From assembly GCA_934755305.1 (NCBI GenBank), contig CAKVLD010000025.1, positions 1 through 40,432 on the forward strand: a DNA stretch of 40,432 nucleotides. Reading direction: 5' to 3'. Position 1 is the first letter of the stretch. Every line of letters starts with the position of its first letter. Both the position numbers and the translations under genes were made by a program. The notes under the pieces are model-generated. The model ran no database searches and had not been told where the DNA came from. It was given only the letters and a program-made list of their open reading frames with translations. Source of the stretch: an uncultured Clostridium sp. (GTDB taxonomy: Bacteria > Bacillota > Clostridia > Clostridiales > Clostridiaceae). Positions 1 to 8,186 of this stretch are shown here, in pieces.

Positions 1-1773
1 ATATAATCCATTATAAGAATCAATATTTCTAACACCTTTTTCTGCAAATAAATTATATCTCTTTGTCATTTCATTCACAGCCCAATTTAAAGCAGCTGCT
101 GCTTTTTTAGGCTCTGTAACTACTGGTATTAATAAATGTGGTATGCCATTATACACACTTAATTCAACTACCTTTGGGTCAACTAATAAAAGTTTAACAT
201 CATCTGGAGAATATTTATATAAAATACTTATAATTAAAGAATTTATACATACACTCTTACCAGAACCTGTAGCACCTGCTATAAGAGTATGAGGCATTTT
301 GCTTAAATCTCCAACTACAACAGCACCACCTATATCCTTACCTAAAGCAAAAGCTAACTTTTTATTAGACTTTTTAAATTCATCCGAATCTAACACTTCT
401 CTTAAAAACACTGGTGTTTGCTTTTTGTTAGGTACCTCTATACCTACTGCTGCTTTTCCTGGAATAGGTGCCTCAATTCTAACACCTGAAGCTGCAAGTC
501 CTAGAGCTATATCATCTGCTAAATTAACAATCTTGCTTACCTTTACTCCTGGACTTGGTTGAAGCTCAAACCTTGTTACTGAAGGTCCTTTACTAACCTG
601 ATTCACCTTTGCTTCTACTCCAAAGCTTCCTAAAGTTTCTTCCAATTTATTAGCATTATCAATAAGTTCCTTTTTATCTGAACTATTAAGTTGAGTTTTT
701 CCATTTTCTTTAAGAAGATCTGTACTTGGAAATACATATTCTTTTTTCATTTCTCCATTTTTTGCTTCATTTAGTGTATTGTCTATTTCTTTATTAACTA
801 CTTCATTAATGTTAGATTCATTCTTTTCTTTTTTAGGAGTTTTATTTATACGAGAATTGTTTGCTTTAATCGGATATTCCTCTACCACATCCTCTGTATC
901 CTCCATAAAGTTAGTTATAGAAAATTCTCTTTCTTCTTTTTTAGGCATTTCTACCCTGCTAGGTACTTCTTCTTTTGCATGCGATTCCTCAAAGAATTCA
1001 TCATCAAATTCCTCATCATCTATAGCAGTATTCTTCATAAAATCCAAAATTTTTATTTTATGATCTACATTTTTAAGGAAATCCTCTTTAGACTTTTTAC
1101 CCTCTATATTGCTTTTATCCATAACGTTTATATAATCATCATCAAACTTTTTCCTATTAGCTTTCTTTTTTCTTTCTCTATTTCTATATTCTCTTCCTTT
1201 ACTTTTTGCCATTTCACCAGCTCTAACTACTGAAAAATCAAAAGTAACAATAGAAGAAATTATAATCATAGTACCATATAAAATATATGATCCTACTGCC
1301 CCTATTAACTTATATAAAGGATAACTTATAAAATATCCAAGAATTCCACCATGAAAAGCTTTCTTTCCTGCTGCTACGCTATTTATTATATCTTTAAAGT
1401 TTCCTCCAAAAAAATCTGGATAGGCACTTTCTTGAATATAAACTGTACTACAAAATAAAACTGCTACAACAGCATAAAAAGTAATTCCATAGAACCTTTG
1501 TCCTAATGATATACTTCCTCTTCCTTTTAAATAGCTATAACCTAAATACACCAAATATATTGGCAAAATATTAGATCCAACTCCTAAAAGTAAACGACTT
1601 AATCTTTGTAAAAATTCTGATAAAAATCCTACAAGATTAGTATAAATAGCTATTGATGTTAATAAGCCAATTGCAATAAATATTATTCCCTTTATCTCCA
1701 TATTGATTTCTGAATTTTTTTTCACGTTTTTAGAAGACTTTTTTTTACTAGTTTTCTTAGCTTGTCTACCCAC
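1..1773 (-). CDS. ftsK: DNA translocase FtsK/SpoIIIE (C-terminus cut by window edge)
   Basis: Membrane-anchored ATPase that pumps chromosomal DNA through the division or sporulation septum. The first 591 codons are present and the frame is open to the left edge. The start is a GTG at 1773 behind a GAGGTGA ribosome-binding site; no ATG fits. I see a basic N-terminus, four hydrophobic membrane segments (about residues 28-150), a long acidic/Glu-Lys-rich linker (about 170-330), then the motor domain with Walker A GATGSGKS at residues 500-507. The Walker B region, the RecA-like end and the gamma DNA-reading domain lie outside the window. The position after tepA matches B. subtilis spoIIIE. A hairpin terminator at the end of tepA separates the two, so expression may be by read-through or a promoter I did not find. 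Confidence 0.96.
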   Translation of the reverse strand, partial: MGRQAKKTSKKKSSKNVKKNSEINMEIKGIIFIAIGLLTSIAIYTNLVGFLSEFLQRLSRLLLGVGSNILPIYLVYLGYSYLKGRGSISLGQRFYGITFYAVVAVLFCSTVYIQESAYPDFFGGNFKDIINSVAAGKKAFHGGILGYFISYPLYKLIGAVGSYILYGTMIIISSIVTFDFSVVRAGEMAKSKGREYRNRERKKKANRKKFDDDYINVMDKSNIEGKKSKEDFLKNVDHKIKILDFMKNTAIDDEEFDDEFFEESHAKEEVPSRVEMPKKEEREFSITNFMEDTEDVVEEYPIKANNSRINKTPKKEKNESNINEVVNKEIDNTLNEAKNGEMKKEYVFPSTDLLKENGKTQLNSSDKKELIDNANKLEETLGSFGVEAKVNQVSKGPSVTRFELQPSPGVKVSKIVNLADDIALGLAASGVRIEAPIPGKAAVGIEVPNKKQTPVFLREVLDSDEFKKSNKKLAFALGKDIGGAVVVGDLSKMPHTLIAGATGSGKSVCINSLIISILYKYSPDDVKLLLVDPKVVELSVYNGIPHLLIPVVTEPKKAAAALNWAVNEMTKRYNLFAEKGVRNIDSYNGLY

Positions 1774-1835
1774 TTAAAAATCACCTCACTTTAATTGTAG
1801 TTCTACATTCTACACCTATTTCCTTTTAGAAAAAT

Positions 1836-1860
1836 AAAAATAGGGCAAATCCCTATTTTT
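1836..1860 (-). terminator. Rho-independent terminator overlapping the tepA stop
   Basis: AAAAATAGGG (1836-1845) and CCCTATTTTT (1851-1860) form a 10-bp perfect stem with a 5-nt loop. On the minus strand the stem is followed by TATTTTTC. The right arm covers the tepA stop codon at 1853-1855, so the stem begins inside the coding sequence. Confidence 0.8.
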
Positions 1861-2557
1861 CATTTTCAGCAATTAAAGAATTTAATTTTTCCAAGGCTGA
1901 GCTTATCCCTCCAACTTCATCTATAATACCACATTTTACTGCTTCTTTTCCTATAAGCATAGTACCTACATCATTTAACAGCTCATCAGTTTGCATCATA
2001 TAATTATGTAAAGTTTCATGATCTATATGAGATGTTCTAACTATAAAATCATCTATTCTCTCTTGCATCTTTCTAAAATATTCAAAAGTTTGATTTATTC
2101 CTATAACAAATCCATTCATTCTAACTGGATGCACTATCATTGTAGCAGAAGGTGTTATAAAAGAATAATTAGACGACGTAGCAAGTGGAACACCAATTGA
2201 ATGACCTCCGCCTATTACTATAGATACTGTAGGCTTAGAAATAGAATTTATCATTTCTGCAATAGCAAGACCTGCTTCAACATCTCCTCCTACTGTATTT
2301 AATACTATAAGTATTCCTTTAACATTTTCATTTTGTTCTATATTTATAAGCTGTGGTATAAGATGCTCATACTTTGTGGTTTTAGTTTGAGGTGGTGATA
2401 CCATATGTCCTTCTATTTGTCCTATTATAGATAAAACTTGTATTCGTTCATTAGGAACTGACATAACAGTATTACCAAATTCTTTTACTGATTTCATTTT
2501 GTCATTTTTTTCTTTTGTGTCTTCTGTTTCTTTAATATCTTCTTTTTTTTCTCCCAT
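1853..2557 (-). CDS. tepA: ClpP-like serine protease, TepA family
   Basis: ClpP-class peptidase of the TepA (translocation-enhancing protein) family, 234 aa. After a charged Lys/Glu-rich N-terminal tail (about 1-25) it has the ClpP fold. The presumed nucleophile is Ser120 in GGGHSIG, with His143 in MIVHPVR 23 residues later, close to the spacing in ClpP. An acidic residue near 191 is the likely third member. GGDVEAG near 90-96 matches the oligomer/oxyanion region of the family. In B. subtilis the gene also sits between dapG and spoIIIE, which supports the name. Its ribosome-binding site and ATG are inside an 18-bp perfect inverted repeat (2556-2609). Substrates are not evident from sequence. 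Confidence 0.9.
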   Translation of the reverse strand: MGEKKEDIKETEDTKEKNDKMKSVKEFGNTVMSVPNERIQVLSIIGQIEGHMVSPPQTKTTKYEHLIPQLINIEQNENVKGILIVLNTVGGDVEAGLAIAEMINSISKPTVSIVIGGGHSIGVPLATSSNYSFITPSATMIVHPVRMNGFVIGINQTFEYFRKMQERIDDFIVRTSHIDHETLHNYMMQTDELLNDVGTMLIGKEAVKCGIIDEVGGISSALEKLNSLIAENEK

Positions 2558-2609
2558 AAAATAAATTCCTCCTATATGTCTTATTTTGTACAGGAGGAAT
2601 TTATTTTAT
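2556..2609 (-). promoter_or_regulatory. 18-bp perfect hairpin enclosing the tepA RBS and start codon
   Basis: ATAAAATAAATTCCTCCT (2556-2573) is exactly complementary to AGGAGGAATTTATTTTAT (2592-2609), with an 18-nt loop. On the minus-strand RNA the 3' arm contains the AGGAGG ribosome-binding site and the AT of the tepA ATG, and the 5' arm carries CCUCCU. No U-run follows, so it is not an ordinary terminator. It lies in the 69-nt dapG-tepA gap and should block tepA initiation when folded. Confidence 0.75.
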
Positions 2610-2626
2610 ACTAAATCTATATTTTT

Positions 2627-3829
2627 TTAATAGTATAATTTAAAAGATTTATGAAGAGCATTTATAGCTTTTTCTAAATTCTTTGTTTCTATTAAACACC
2701 ATATAGTCATATGAGAATCAGCAGTCTGTAAAACCTCTATATTATTATCGGAAAGAGCTTTATATATTTTAGCCATTACTCCAGGAATTCCTCTCATTCC
2801 ACTTCCTACAAGAGCAATTGTACTGCAATTTTCAGTTACTATAGCTTTTATATTTAAAGATTCAAATAATTCTTCTACTTTGTCTTTAACTAATAATGGT
2901 ATAGTGAATATTTGTTCATTAGGAAATATATTTATTAGGTCTAAAGATATATTATTCTTTGCTATTATATCTAATACATCTTTATAATTTTTATTATCCT
3001 TATTATCCTCTAACTTAATACAAATTTGCACTCTATCACTATGACTTGTTATACTAGTTACTAATCTATTAGCAGTTTTATCACCTACACTATTTATTAT
3101 AGTACCTTCTGAATCACTCATAGTATTTTTAATGACTAAAGGTATATTTCCGGATCTAGCTACTTCAACCGCATTTGGATGTATCACCTTAGCACCTTGA
3201 TCTGCTAATTGGAATACTTCATCATAACTTAATGCTTTTATTAATGCAGCTTCTTTAACTATTCTTGGATCTGCAGTCATGATACCATCTACATCTGTAT
3301 ATATTTCTATCTTTTTAGCTTCTAGAGCAACACCTATTATTGCAGCTGAAGTATCACTCCCGCCTCTTCCAAGGGTTGTAAAAAAGCCATCTTCTGTCAT
3401 ACCTTGAAATCCTGTTACAACTGGAATCATACCTTCTGAAAGTATTTCTTTTATCTTCTTTCCATTTGCATCTTTTAAATTTGCATCATTAAAATTATCA
3501 TCTGTTATTACTCCAGCTTGACCTCCTGATAAAGGAATTGCTTTTAATCCTGCTGCTTCTAAATCATTAGCCATAACAACTGAACTTATAAGTTCACCAC
3601 AACACATTAATAAGTCTGTAGCTAATTTGTTTTCTTTTTTAAATTCATTACTTACTAAAGATAGAAGTGTATCTGTTGCATATGGTTCTCCTTTTCTTCC
3701 CATAGCTGACACTACAACTACTGGAGTAAAACCATTTTTAATTGCTTCTTTTACTTTTCCTATTACTCTTTGTCTTCTTTCTGCAGTAGATACTGATGTT
3801 CCACCAAATTTTTGAACTACTATCTTCAT
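2627..3829 (-). CDS. dapG: Aspartate kinase
   Basis: Phosphorylates L-aspartate, the first step toward diaminopimelate, lysine, threonine and methionine. It has 400 aa. The amino-acid kinase domain starts with KFGGTS (residues 7-12) and includes the family motif around GRGGSDTSA and the YTDVDGIMTADPR segment. Two ACT-type regulatory domains occupy the last ~140 residues. That is the monofunctional layout. The symbol follows synteny (ymxH-dapG-tepA-spoIIIE in B. subtilis), so lysC is an equally fair name. The neighbouring spoVFA, spoVFB, asd and dapA of Bacillus are absent here. ymxH lies 18 nt upstream, suggesting co-transcription. Confidence 0.95.
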   Translation of the reverse strand: MKIVVQKFGGTSVSTAERRQRVIGKVKEAIKNGFTPVVVVSAMGRKGEPYATDTLLSLVSNEFKKENKLATDLLMCCGELISSVVMANDLEAAGLKAIPLSGGQAGVITDDNFNDANLKDANGKKIKEILSEGMIPVVTGFQGMTEDGFFTTLGRGGSDTSAAIIGVALEAKKIEIYTDVDGIMTADPRIVKEAALIKALSYDEVFQLADQGAKVIHPNAVEVARSGNIPLVIKNTMSDSEGTIINSVGDKTANRLVTSITSHSDRVQICIKLEDNKDNKNYKDVLDIIAKNNISLDLINIFPNEQIFTIPLLVKDKVEELFESLNIKAIVTENCSTIALVGSGMRGIPGVMAKIYKALSDNNIEVLQTADSHMTIWCLIETKNLEKAINALHKSFKLYY

Positions 3830-3847
3830 TTTTTTCCCCCTTGGTTA

Positions 3848-4132
3848 CTAAAGCGATGCTTTTTTTATTTTGTTCTCCTCTGCATCTAATATAATAGTAT
3901 GAGTACCAACTTTCTTTACACATTCCCATGGTATTTCAAGAAACTCTCGTGATGTTCCAAATAAATTTAATTTACCACAACTTAAATTTACTATAAGAAA
4001 TTTAATATTACCTTGATCATCTACAACTAAATCATTATTTTGTAGATAATCATATTTTTCACCATCATTGATATTTATAATTTCATATTTTCCAATATCA
4101 CTTAATAACTTTATATTATCATCTTTGCCCAT
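3848..4132 (-). CDS. ymxH: YlmC/YmxH-family PRC-barrel protein
   Basis: Small protein (94 aa) of the YlmC/YmxH sporulation-associated family. The sequence reads as one compact PRC-barrel-like beta domain: LLSDIGKYEIININDGEK near the N-terminus, then DDQGNIKFLIV and a C-terminal WECVKKVGTHTIIL strand pair. No signal peptide or membrane segment. It lies between the M16 peptidase and aspartokinase genes, as ymxH does in B. subtilis between ymxG and the dpa/asd/dapG genes. The molecular role is unknown; the family link is by pattern and synteny. Confidence 0.85.
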   Translation of the reverse strand: MGKDDNIKLLSDIGKYEIININDGEKYDYLQNNDLVVDDQGNIKFLIVNLSCGKLNLFGTSREFLEIPWECVKKVGTHTIILDAEENKIKKASL

Positions 4133-4194
4133 ACTATATCCCTCCTAAAATTATCTACATAATAATATGCTTTTAGAAGGTCATATATGCTAAA

Positions 4195-5499
4195 TTAAAT
4201 TTTTACCTTATTTATTATATCATTTTTATAAGCTTCTGTTGACTGTAATATAACATTTTCTAAGGAATTATTATTCACATTTTTGCCAACATATGCAGAG
4301 TTTATAATCCCACTACCAAAGCATTCCTTTAATACAAAATCTATATCATCTGAAGATATATTATCTATCTTTTGTATCACTTCTTCTTGTGTACTTATTT
4401 TATTTCTAAATAAAATTGATTTTGCATTAGCAAACATTCTAGAGCTAGTGCTTTCTAAGCCTAATATATAATTAGCTTTAATCTTTTCCTTATTCATATT
4501 TAAAACTTCATTACTAATTGTTGTGTTTGAAAACTTATTTATTTCTCTAATTATTACATCTAAAGCTTTTTCACCATAAGTTTTTCCAAGTCCAGTATAT
4601 ATATTAAGCATTCCTACGCCTTGGTAAGTTTGTGGATAACAATATATAGTATAACAAAGTCCTAGTTCTTCTCTTACCTTTTGAAAAAGTATAGATGAAG
4701 CTCCACCACCAAATATATTACTCAATAATACCAAAGCATAATTTTTATCATGATCATAAGGCAACCCTTTTAACCCTAAAGTCATGTGTAATTGTTCTAT
4801 ATCTTTATTTACAGTAGCATTTCCTGTATGAATGGGAGTTTCTTCATAGGTTGGAATATAGATATTATCATTTTTCCAACCACCAAAATATTTATTTATT
4901 AATTCCTCTAATTCTTTTTCATCAAATTTACCACAAACTGATATTACAGAATTAGTAGGAGTATATTTTTCTTTAATAAACTTTTTAATAGTTTCTCTAC
5001 TAAAACTTTTTACTTTATCTATTGTTCCAAGTATAGGATAGGCCAAAGGATTATCTTTATAAGAAACTTTTGCATGTAAATCATCTAATGCATCTTCTGG
5101 ATTATCTTCACTCATATTTATTTCTTCTACTACAACGCTCTTTTCTCTTTCTATATCATCTTTATCAAACTTAGAATTTAGAAGTATATCGGATAGAATT
5201 TCTAATGAAAGATCTAAATGTGTATATAAATTTTTCACATAGTAACAAGTAGCTTCTTTACTTGTAAATGCATTTATTTGCCCACCTAAATTCTCTACTG
5301 CTGCTGCCACTTCTTTAGCATTTCTTGTTGTTGTTCCTTTAAAAAACATATGCTCAATGAAGTGAGATATTCCATTTAATTCTTCTGTCTCATTCCTAGA
5401 ACCGTTTTTAACCATAACTCCTACACTTACAGAGTTAACGCCATCATTTTTTTCTGTTACTACACGTAGTCCATTACTAAGAGTATATAATTTATACAT
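4195..5499 (-). CDS. mlpA: M16-family zinc metallopeptidase (YmxG/MlpA-like)
   Basis: Insulinase/processing-peptidase family zinc protease, 434 aa. The inverted zinc motif HFIEH is at residues 46-50 (His46, Glu49 as base, His50), and the third ligand is Glu126 in VVEEINM, 76 residues on, as expected for M16. The second half has the inactive-domain signature around GLKGLPYDHDKNYAL and the glycine-rich FGGGASSILFQ stretch. Clear ATG behind AGGAGGA. It sits just downstream of pnp, as in Bacillus (pnpA-ylxY-mlpA). The pnp terminator at 5586-5607 separates it from pnp, so it probably heads its own transcript with ymxH and dapG. Confidence 0.93.
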   Translation of the reverse strand: MYKLYTLSNGLRVVTEKNDGVNSVSVGVMVKNGSRNETEELNGISHFIEHMFFKGTTTRNAKEVAAAVENLGGQINAFTSKEATCYYVKNLYTHLDLSLEILSDILLNSKFDKDDIEREKSVVVEEINMSEDNPEDALDDLHAKVSYKDNPLAYPILGTIDKVKSFSRETIKKFIKEKYTPTNSVISVCGKFDEKELEELINKYFGGWKNDNIYIPTYEETPIHTGNATVNKDIEQLHMTLGLKGLPYDHDKNYALVLLSNIFGGGASSILFQKVREELGLCYTIYCYPQTYQGVGMLNIYTGLGKTYGEKALDVIIREINKFSNTTISNEVLNMNKEKIKANYILGLESTSSRMFANAKSILFRNKISTQEEVIQKIDNISSDDIDFVLKECFGSGIINSAYVGKNVNNNSLENVILQSTEAYKNDIINKVKI

Positions 5500-5585
5500 A
5501 AAAATCCTCCTATAACAAAAGTCACGAACTTCTCTATATTAGTATAAAGATATTCATGGCTTACTATTCCCCTAATTGTTTATAG

Positions 5586-5607
5586 AAAAAAAAGGCAATA
5601 CATTGCC
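5586..5607 (-). terminator. Rho-independent terminator after pnp
   Basis: GGCAAT (5594-5599) pairs with ATTGCC (5602-5607), flanked by extra A/T pairs. On the minus strand an eight-U run follows, from the A-run at 5586-5593. It begins 3 nt after the pnp stop. Confidence 0.8.
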
Positions 5608-5610
5608 CTT

Positions 5611-7719
5611 TTATTGTTCCTTCTTTTCTTCTTGTTCTTTTAAAGCATCTTTTCTTGAAAGATTTATTCTGCCTTGATTATCTATTTCAGTTACTTTAAC
5701 TAAAATTTCATCTCCTACAGAAACTACATCTTCTACTTTGTTTACTCTTTCAAAATCAAGCTTAGATATATGAACTAATCCTTCTTTATTAGGAAGTATT
5801 TCAACGAAAGCTCCAAAAGTAGCAATTTTAGTTACCTTACCTAGGTAAACTTCTCCTGCCTTGACTTCTTTAGTTAAACCTTCTATTATCTTCATAGCCG
5901 CATTTACACCTTCATGATCTGGTGAAGAAACAAATACTGTACCATCTTCCTTAATGTCTATTTTAACACCAGTATCAGCAATTATTTTATTAATTACCTT
6001 ACCACCAGCACCAATTACATCTCTAATCTTTTCTGGATCTATTTGCATTGTGCAAGTCTTTGGTGCAAACTTAGAAACTTCTTCTCTTGGTGTAGAAATA
6101 CAAGCATTTATTTTATCTAATATAAATAATCTTGCTTTTCTTGCATCTCTTATAGCAGTTTCTAAAACATTAAAACTGAACCCTTGAAGTTTTGTATCAA
6201 CTTGGATTGATGTTATACCTTCTGTAGTACCTGCTACCTTAAAGTCCATATCTCCAAAGAAATCTTCTATACCTTGAATATCTGTAAGTACCGCTTCTTG
6301 AGTTAAGTCTTTAGAAGTTATTAATCCCATTGCTATACCAGCTGCTGGTCTCTTTATAGGAACACCTGCATCTAATAATGCTAATGTAGAACCACATACA
6401 GATGCTTGTGATGTAGAACCATTAGAACTTAAAACTTCTGATACTAATCTAATAGTATATGGGAATTCTTCTTCTGAAGGTATTAATGGTTCTAATGCTC
6501 TTTCTGCTAAAGCTCCGTGACCAATTTCTCTTCTTCCTGGTCCTCTTAAAGGTTTTACTTCTCCAACACTATATCCTGGGAAGTTATAGTGATGCATATA
6601 TCTCTTAGTTGTTTCCCCTTCATCTATACCATCTAATATTTGAACTTCGCTTATTGATCCTAATGTAGCAACTGTCATAACTTGAGTTAATCCTCTAGTA
6701 AATAAACCTGTACCATGAGTTCTTGGTAATATTCCAACTTCACAGCTTATAGGTCTAACTTCGTCAAATGCTCTTCCATCAGGTCTTCTTCTTTCATTAA
6801 GCAGCATATTTCTTACTACTTCTTTTTGCATAACGTAAAGAATTTCCTTTATGTCTCCTTCTTTACCTTCATACTTTTCAGCAAACTCTGCATTTACTTT
6901 TTCATTTACTGCATCAATCGCTGCATTTCTTTCATCTTTATCCATGATGTACATAGCTTCTTTAACCATATCACTTGCAAAAGCTCTTAGGTCTTTTTCT
7001 ACTTCTTCATCTGGCTTGTAGAATTCTGGAACTACTTTTTCTTTTCCAAACTTCTCCATAGCTTCTTCTTGGAAAGCTATTATAGGTTGACATGCATCAA
7101 AACCGAATTCAATAGCTTTAATCATTGTATCTTCATCGATTTCATCTCCACCAGCTTCAATCATCATAACCTTTTCTTTTGTTGCGCAAACAGTTAAGTG
7201 AAGTGAAGATTTTTCTCTTTCTTCAGCATTTGGATTAACTATAATTTCTCCATCTATAAGACCAATTTGCACTGCTGCTGCAGGTATTGTATATGGAATA
7301 CTTGATAAACATAAAGCCATAGATGCTGCATTAATTGCTAATATTTCTGGTAAGTTATCCTTTTCTACAGAAACTACTGTAGTAACAACCTGAACATCAT
7401 TTCTATATCCTTTTGGAAATAAAGGTCTTATTGTTCTATCTACTGCTCTACCATTTAGTATAGCTTTATTAGAAGGTCTTCCTTCTCTTTTTATAAACCC
7501 TCCAGGTATTTTACCTACGGCATATAATCTTTCTTCATATTCAACGCTAAGTGGGAAAAAATCTATCCCTTCTCTAGGTTCTTCTGAAGCATTAACATTT
7601 GTTAATATTACTGTATCCCCATAACTCATGAAAATTGCTGCATTTGATAGCATTCCTACTTTACCAAATTCAACCTTTAATTCTCTTCCAGCAATAGTTG
7701 TGCTTAACACATTGCTCAT
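5611..7719 (-). CDS. pnp: Polyribonucleotide nucleotidyltransferase (PNPase)
   Basis: Phosphorolytic 3'-5' exoribonuclease of mRNA decay, 702 aa from the chosen start. Two RNase PH domains are visible: the first ends with the KREGRPSNKAILNGR region, the second contains LPRTHGTGLFTRG and the catalytic-core FGDMDFKVAGT stretch. They are followed by a KH domain (IRDVIGAGGKVINKI, about 555-615) and an S1 domain (YLGKVTKIATFGAFVEI to the end). A longer frame begins at a TTG at 7737, but that codon sits ahead of the AGGAGG ribosome-binding site at 7726-7731; the ATG at 7719 is correctly spaced from it. Downstream of rpsO with an intervening hairpin, as in many bacteria. Confidence 0.98.
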   Translation of the reverse strand: MSNVLSTTIAGRELKVEFGKVGMLSNAAIFMSYGDTVILTNVNASEEPREGIDFFPLSVEYEERLYAVGKIPGGFIKREGRPSNKAILNGRAVDRTIRPLFPKGYRNDVQVVTTVVSVEKDNLPEILAINAASMALCLSSIPYTIPAAAVQIGLIDGEIIVNPNAEEREKSSLHLTVCATKEKVMMIEAGGDEIDEDTMIKAIEFGFDACQPIIAFQEEAMEKFGKEKVVPEFYKPDEEVEKDLRAFASDMVKEAMYIMDKDERNAAIDAVNEKVNAEFAEKYEGKEGDIKEILYVMQKEVVRNMLLNERRRPDGRAFDEVRPISCEVGILPRTHGTGLFTRGLTQVMTVATLGSISEVQILDGIDEGETTKRYMHHYNFPGYSVGEVKPLRGPGRREIGHGALAERALEPLIPSEEEFPYTIRLVSEVLSSNGSTSQASVCGSTLALLDAGVPIKRPAAGIAMGLITSKDLTQEAVLTDIQGIEDFFGDMDFKVAGTTEGITSIQVDTKLQGFSFNVLETAIRDARKARLFILDKINACISTPREEVSKFAPKTCTMQIDPEKIRDVIGAGGKVINKIIADTGVKIDIKEDGTVFVSSPDHEGVNAAMKIIEGLTKEVKAGEVYLGKVTKIATFGAFVEILPNKEGLVHISKLDFERVNKVEDVVSVGDEILVKVTEIDNQGRINLSRKDALKEQEEKKEQ

Positions 7720-7761
7720 TATAGGACCTCCTTTCAAATTTACATATTACTCTATTAACTT

Positions 7762-7791
7762 AAAAAGAATAGAGCGGAATGAACCCGCTCT
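7762..7791 (-). terminator. Hairpin between rpsO and pnp
   Basis: AGAGCGG (7771-7777) pairs with CCGCTCT (7785-7791), with a 7-nt loop. On the minus strand the stem is followed by ATTCTTTTT. It starts 4 nt after the rpsO stop. It could terminate partially, giving more rpsO than pnp message, or be a processing site. Confidence 0.65.
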
Positions 7792-7795
7792 AAGA

Positions 7796-8059
7796 TTATC
7801 TTCTTAAACCTAATTTTTTAACGATAGCTCTGTATCTTTCGATATCTTGTTCTTTTAAGTAATTTAAAAGACCTCTTCTTTGTCCAACCATCATTAATAG
7901 ACCTCTTCTTGAGTGGTGGTCTTTCTTATGAACCTTTAAGTGTTCAGTTAATTCAGTAATTCTTTCTGAAAGTAAAGCTACTTGAACTTCTGGAGAACCT
8001 GTATCTCCTTCGCTTCTTCCAAATTCTTTAATTATTTCTAATTTTCTTGCCTTATCCAT
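7796..8059 (-). CDS. rpsO: Small ribosomal subunit protein uS15
   Basis: Primary 16S rRNA-binding protein of the 30S platform. It is 87 aa, a normal length. Family hallmarks are EFGRSEGDTGSPEVQVALL near the N-terminus, HHSRRGLLMMVGQRRGLLNYLK in the middle and the IERYRAIVKKLGLRR end. GGAGGTG lies 10 nt before the ATG. A strong promoter (8144-8172) and structured leader precede it, and pnp follows: a conserved rpsO-pnp unit. Confidence 0.98.
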   Translation of the reverse strand: MDKARKLEIIKEFGRSEGDTGSPEVQVALLSERITELTEHLKVHKKDHHSRRGLLMMVGQRRGLLNYLKEQDIERYRAIVKKLGLRR

Positions 8060-8137
8060 GCTATCTTAGCACCTCCAAAATTTTATCCCCATAGTTCCAA
8101 GTAAGAAGATGGCGCCTTCAAACATAGGACTAGGTTC
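8060..8137 (-). ncRNA. Structured rpsO leader (candidate S15 autoregulatory leader)
   Basis: The ~80-nt leader between the rpsO promoter and start is far more GC-rich and foldable than surrounding DNA. On the minus strand CCTAGTCC near the 5' end can pair with GGAACTATGG (one-base bulges), enclosing a GAAG-GCGCCAT-CUUC hairpin. S15 leaders that bind their own protein are known in several bacterial groups. I infer the function from position and structure and have not matched it to a specific class. Confidence 0.5.
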
Positions 8138-8143
8138 TTAATG

Positions 8144-8172
8144 ATTATAACAAAACAAGACACGCTTGTAAA
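8144..8172 (-). promoter_or_regulatory. Sigma-A promoter of rpsO-pnp
   Basis: On the minus strand, -35 TTTACA (8167-8172), 17-nt spacer and a perfect -10 TATAAT (8144-8149). Transcription would start near 8137, giving an ~80-nt structured leader. The -35 lies only 14 nt beyond the ribF stop codon. Confidence 0.85.
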
Positions 8173-8186
8173 TCTTTTTTAAAAGT

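Noticed and set aside
299..1233. Plus-strand open frames of 84-94 codons
   Set aside because: They are antisense to ftsK, have Ser/Thr-rich or Phe/Ile-rich low-complexity translations, and lack ribosome-binding sites.
3738..3929. 63-codon minus-strand frame between ymxH and dapG
   Set aside because: It overlaps both genes in another frame and is Lys/Ser-rich without a recognisable domain.
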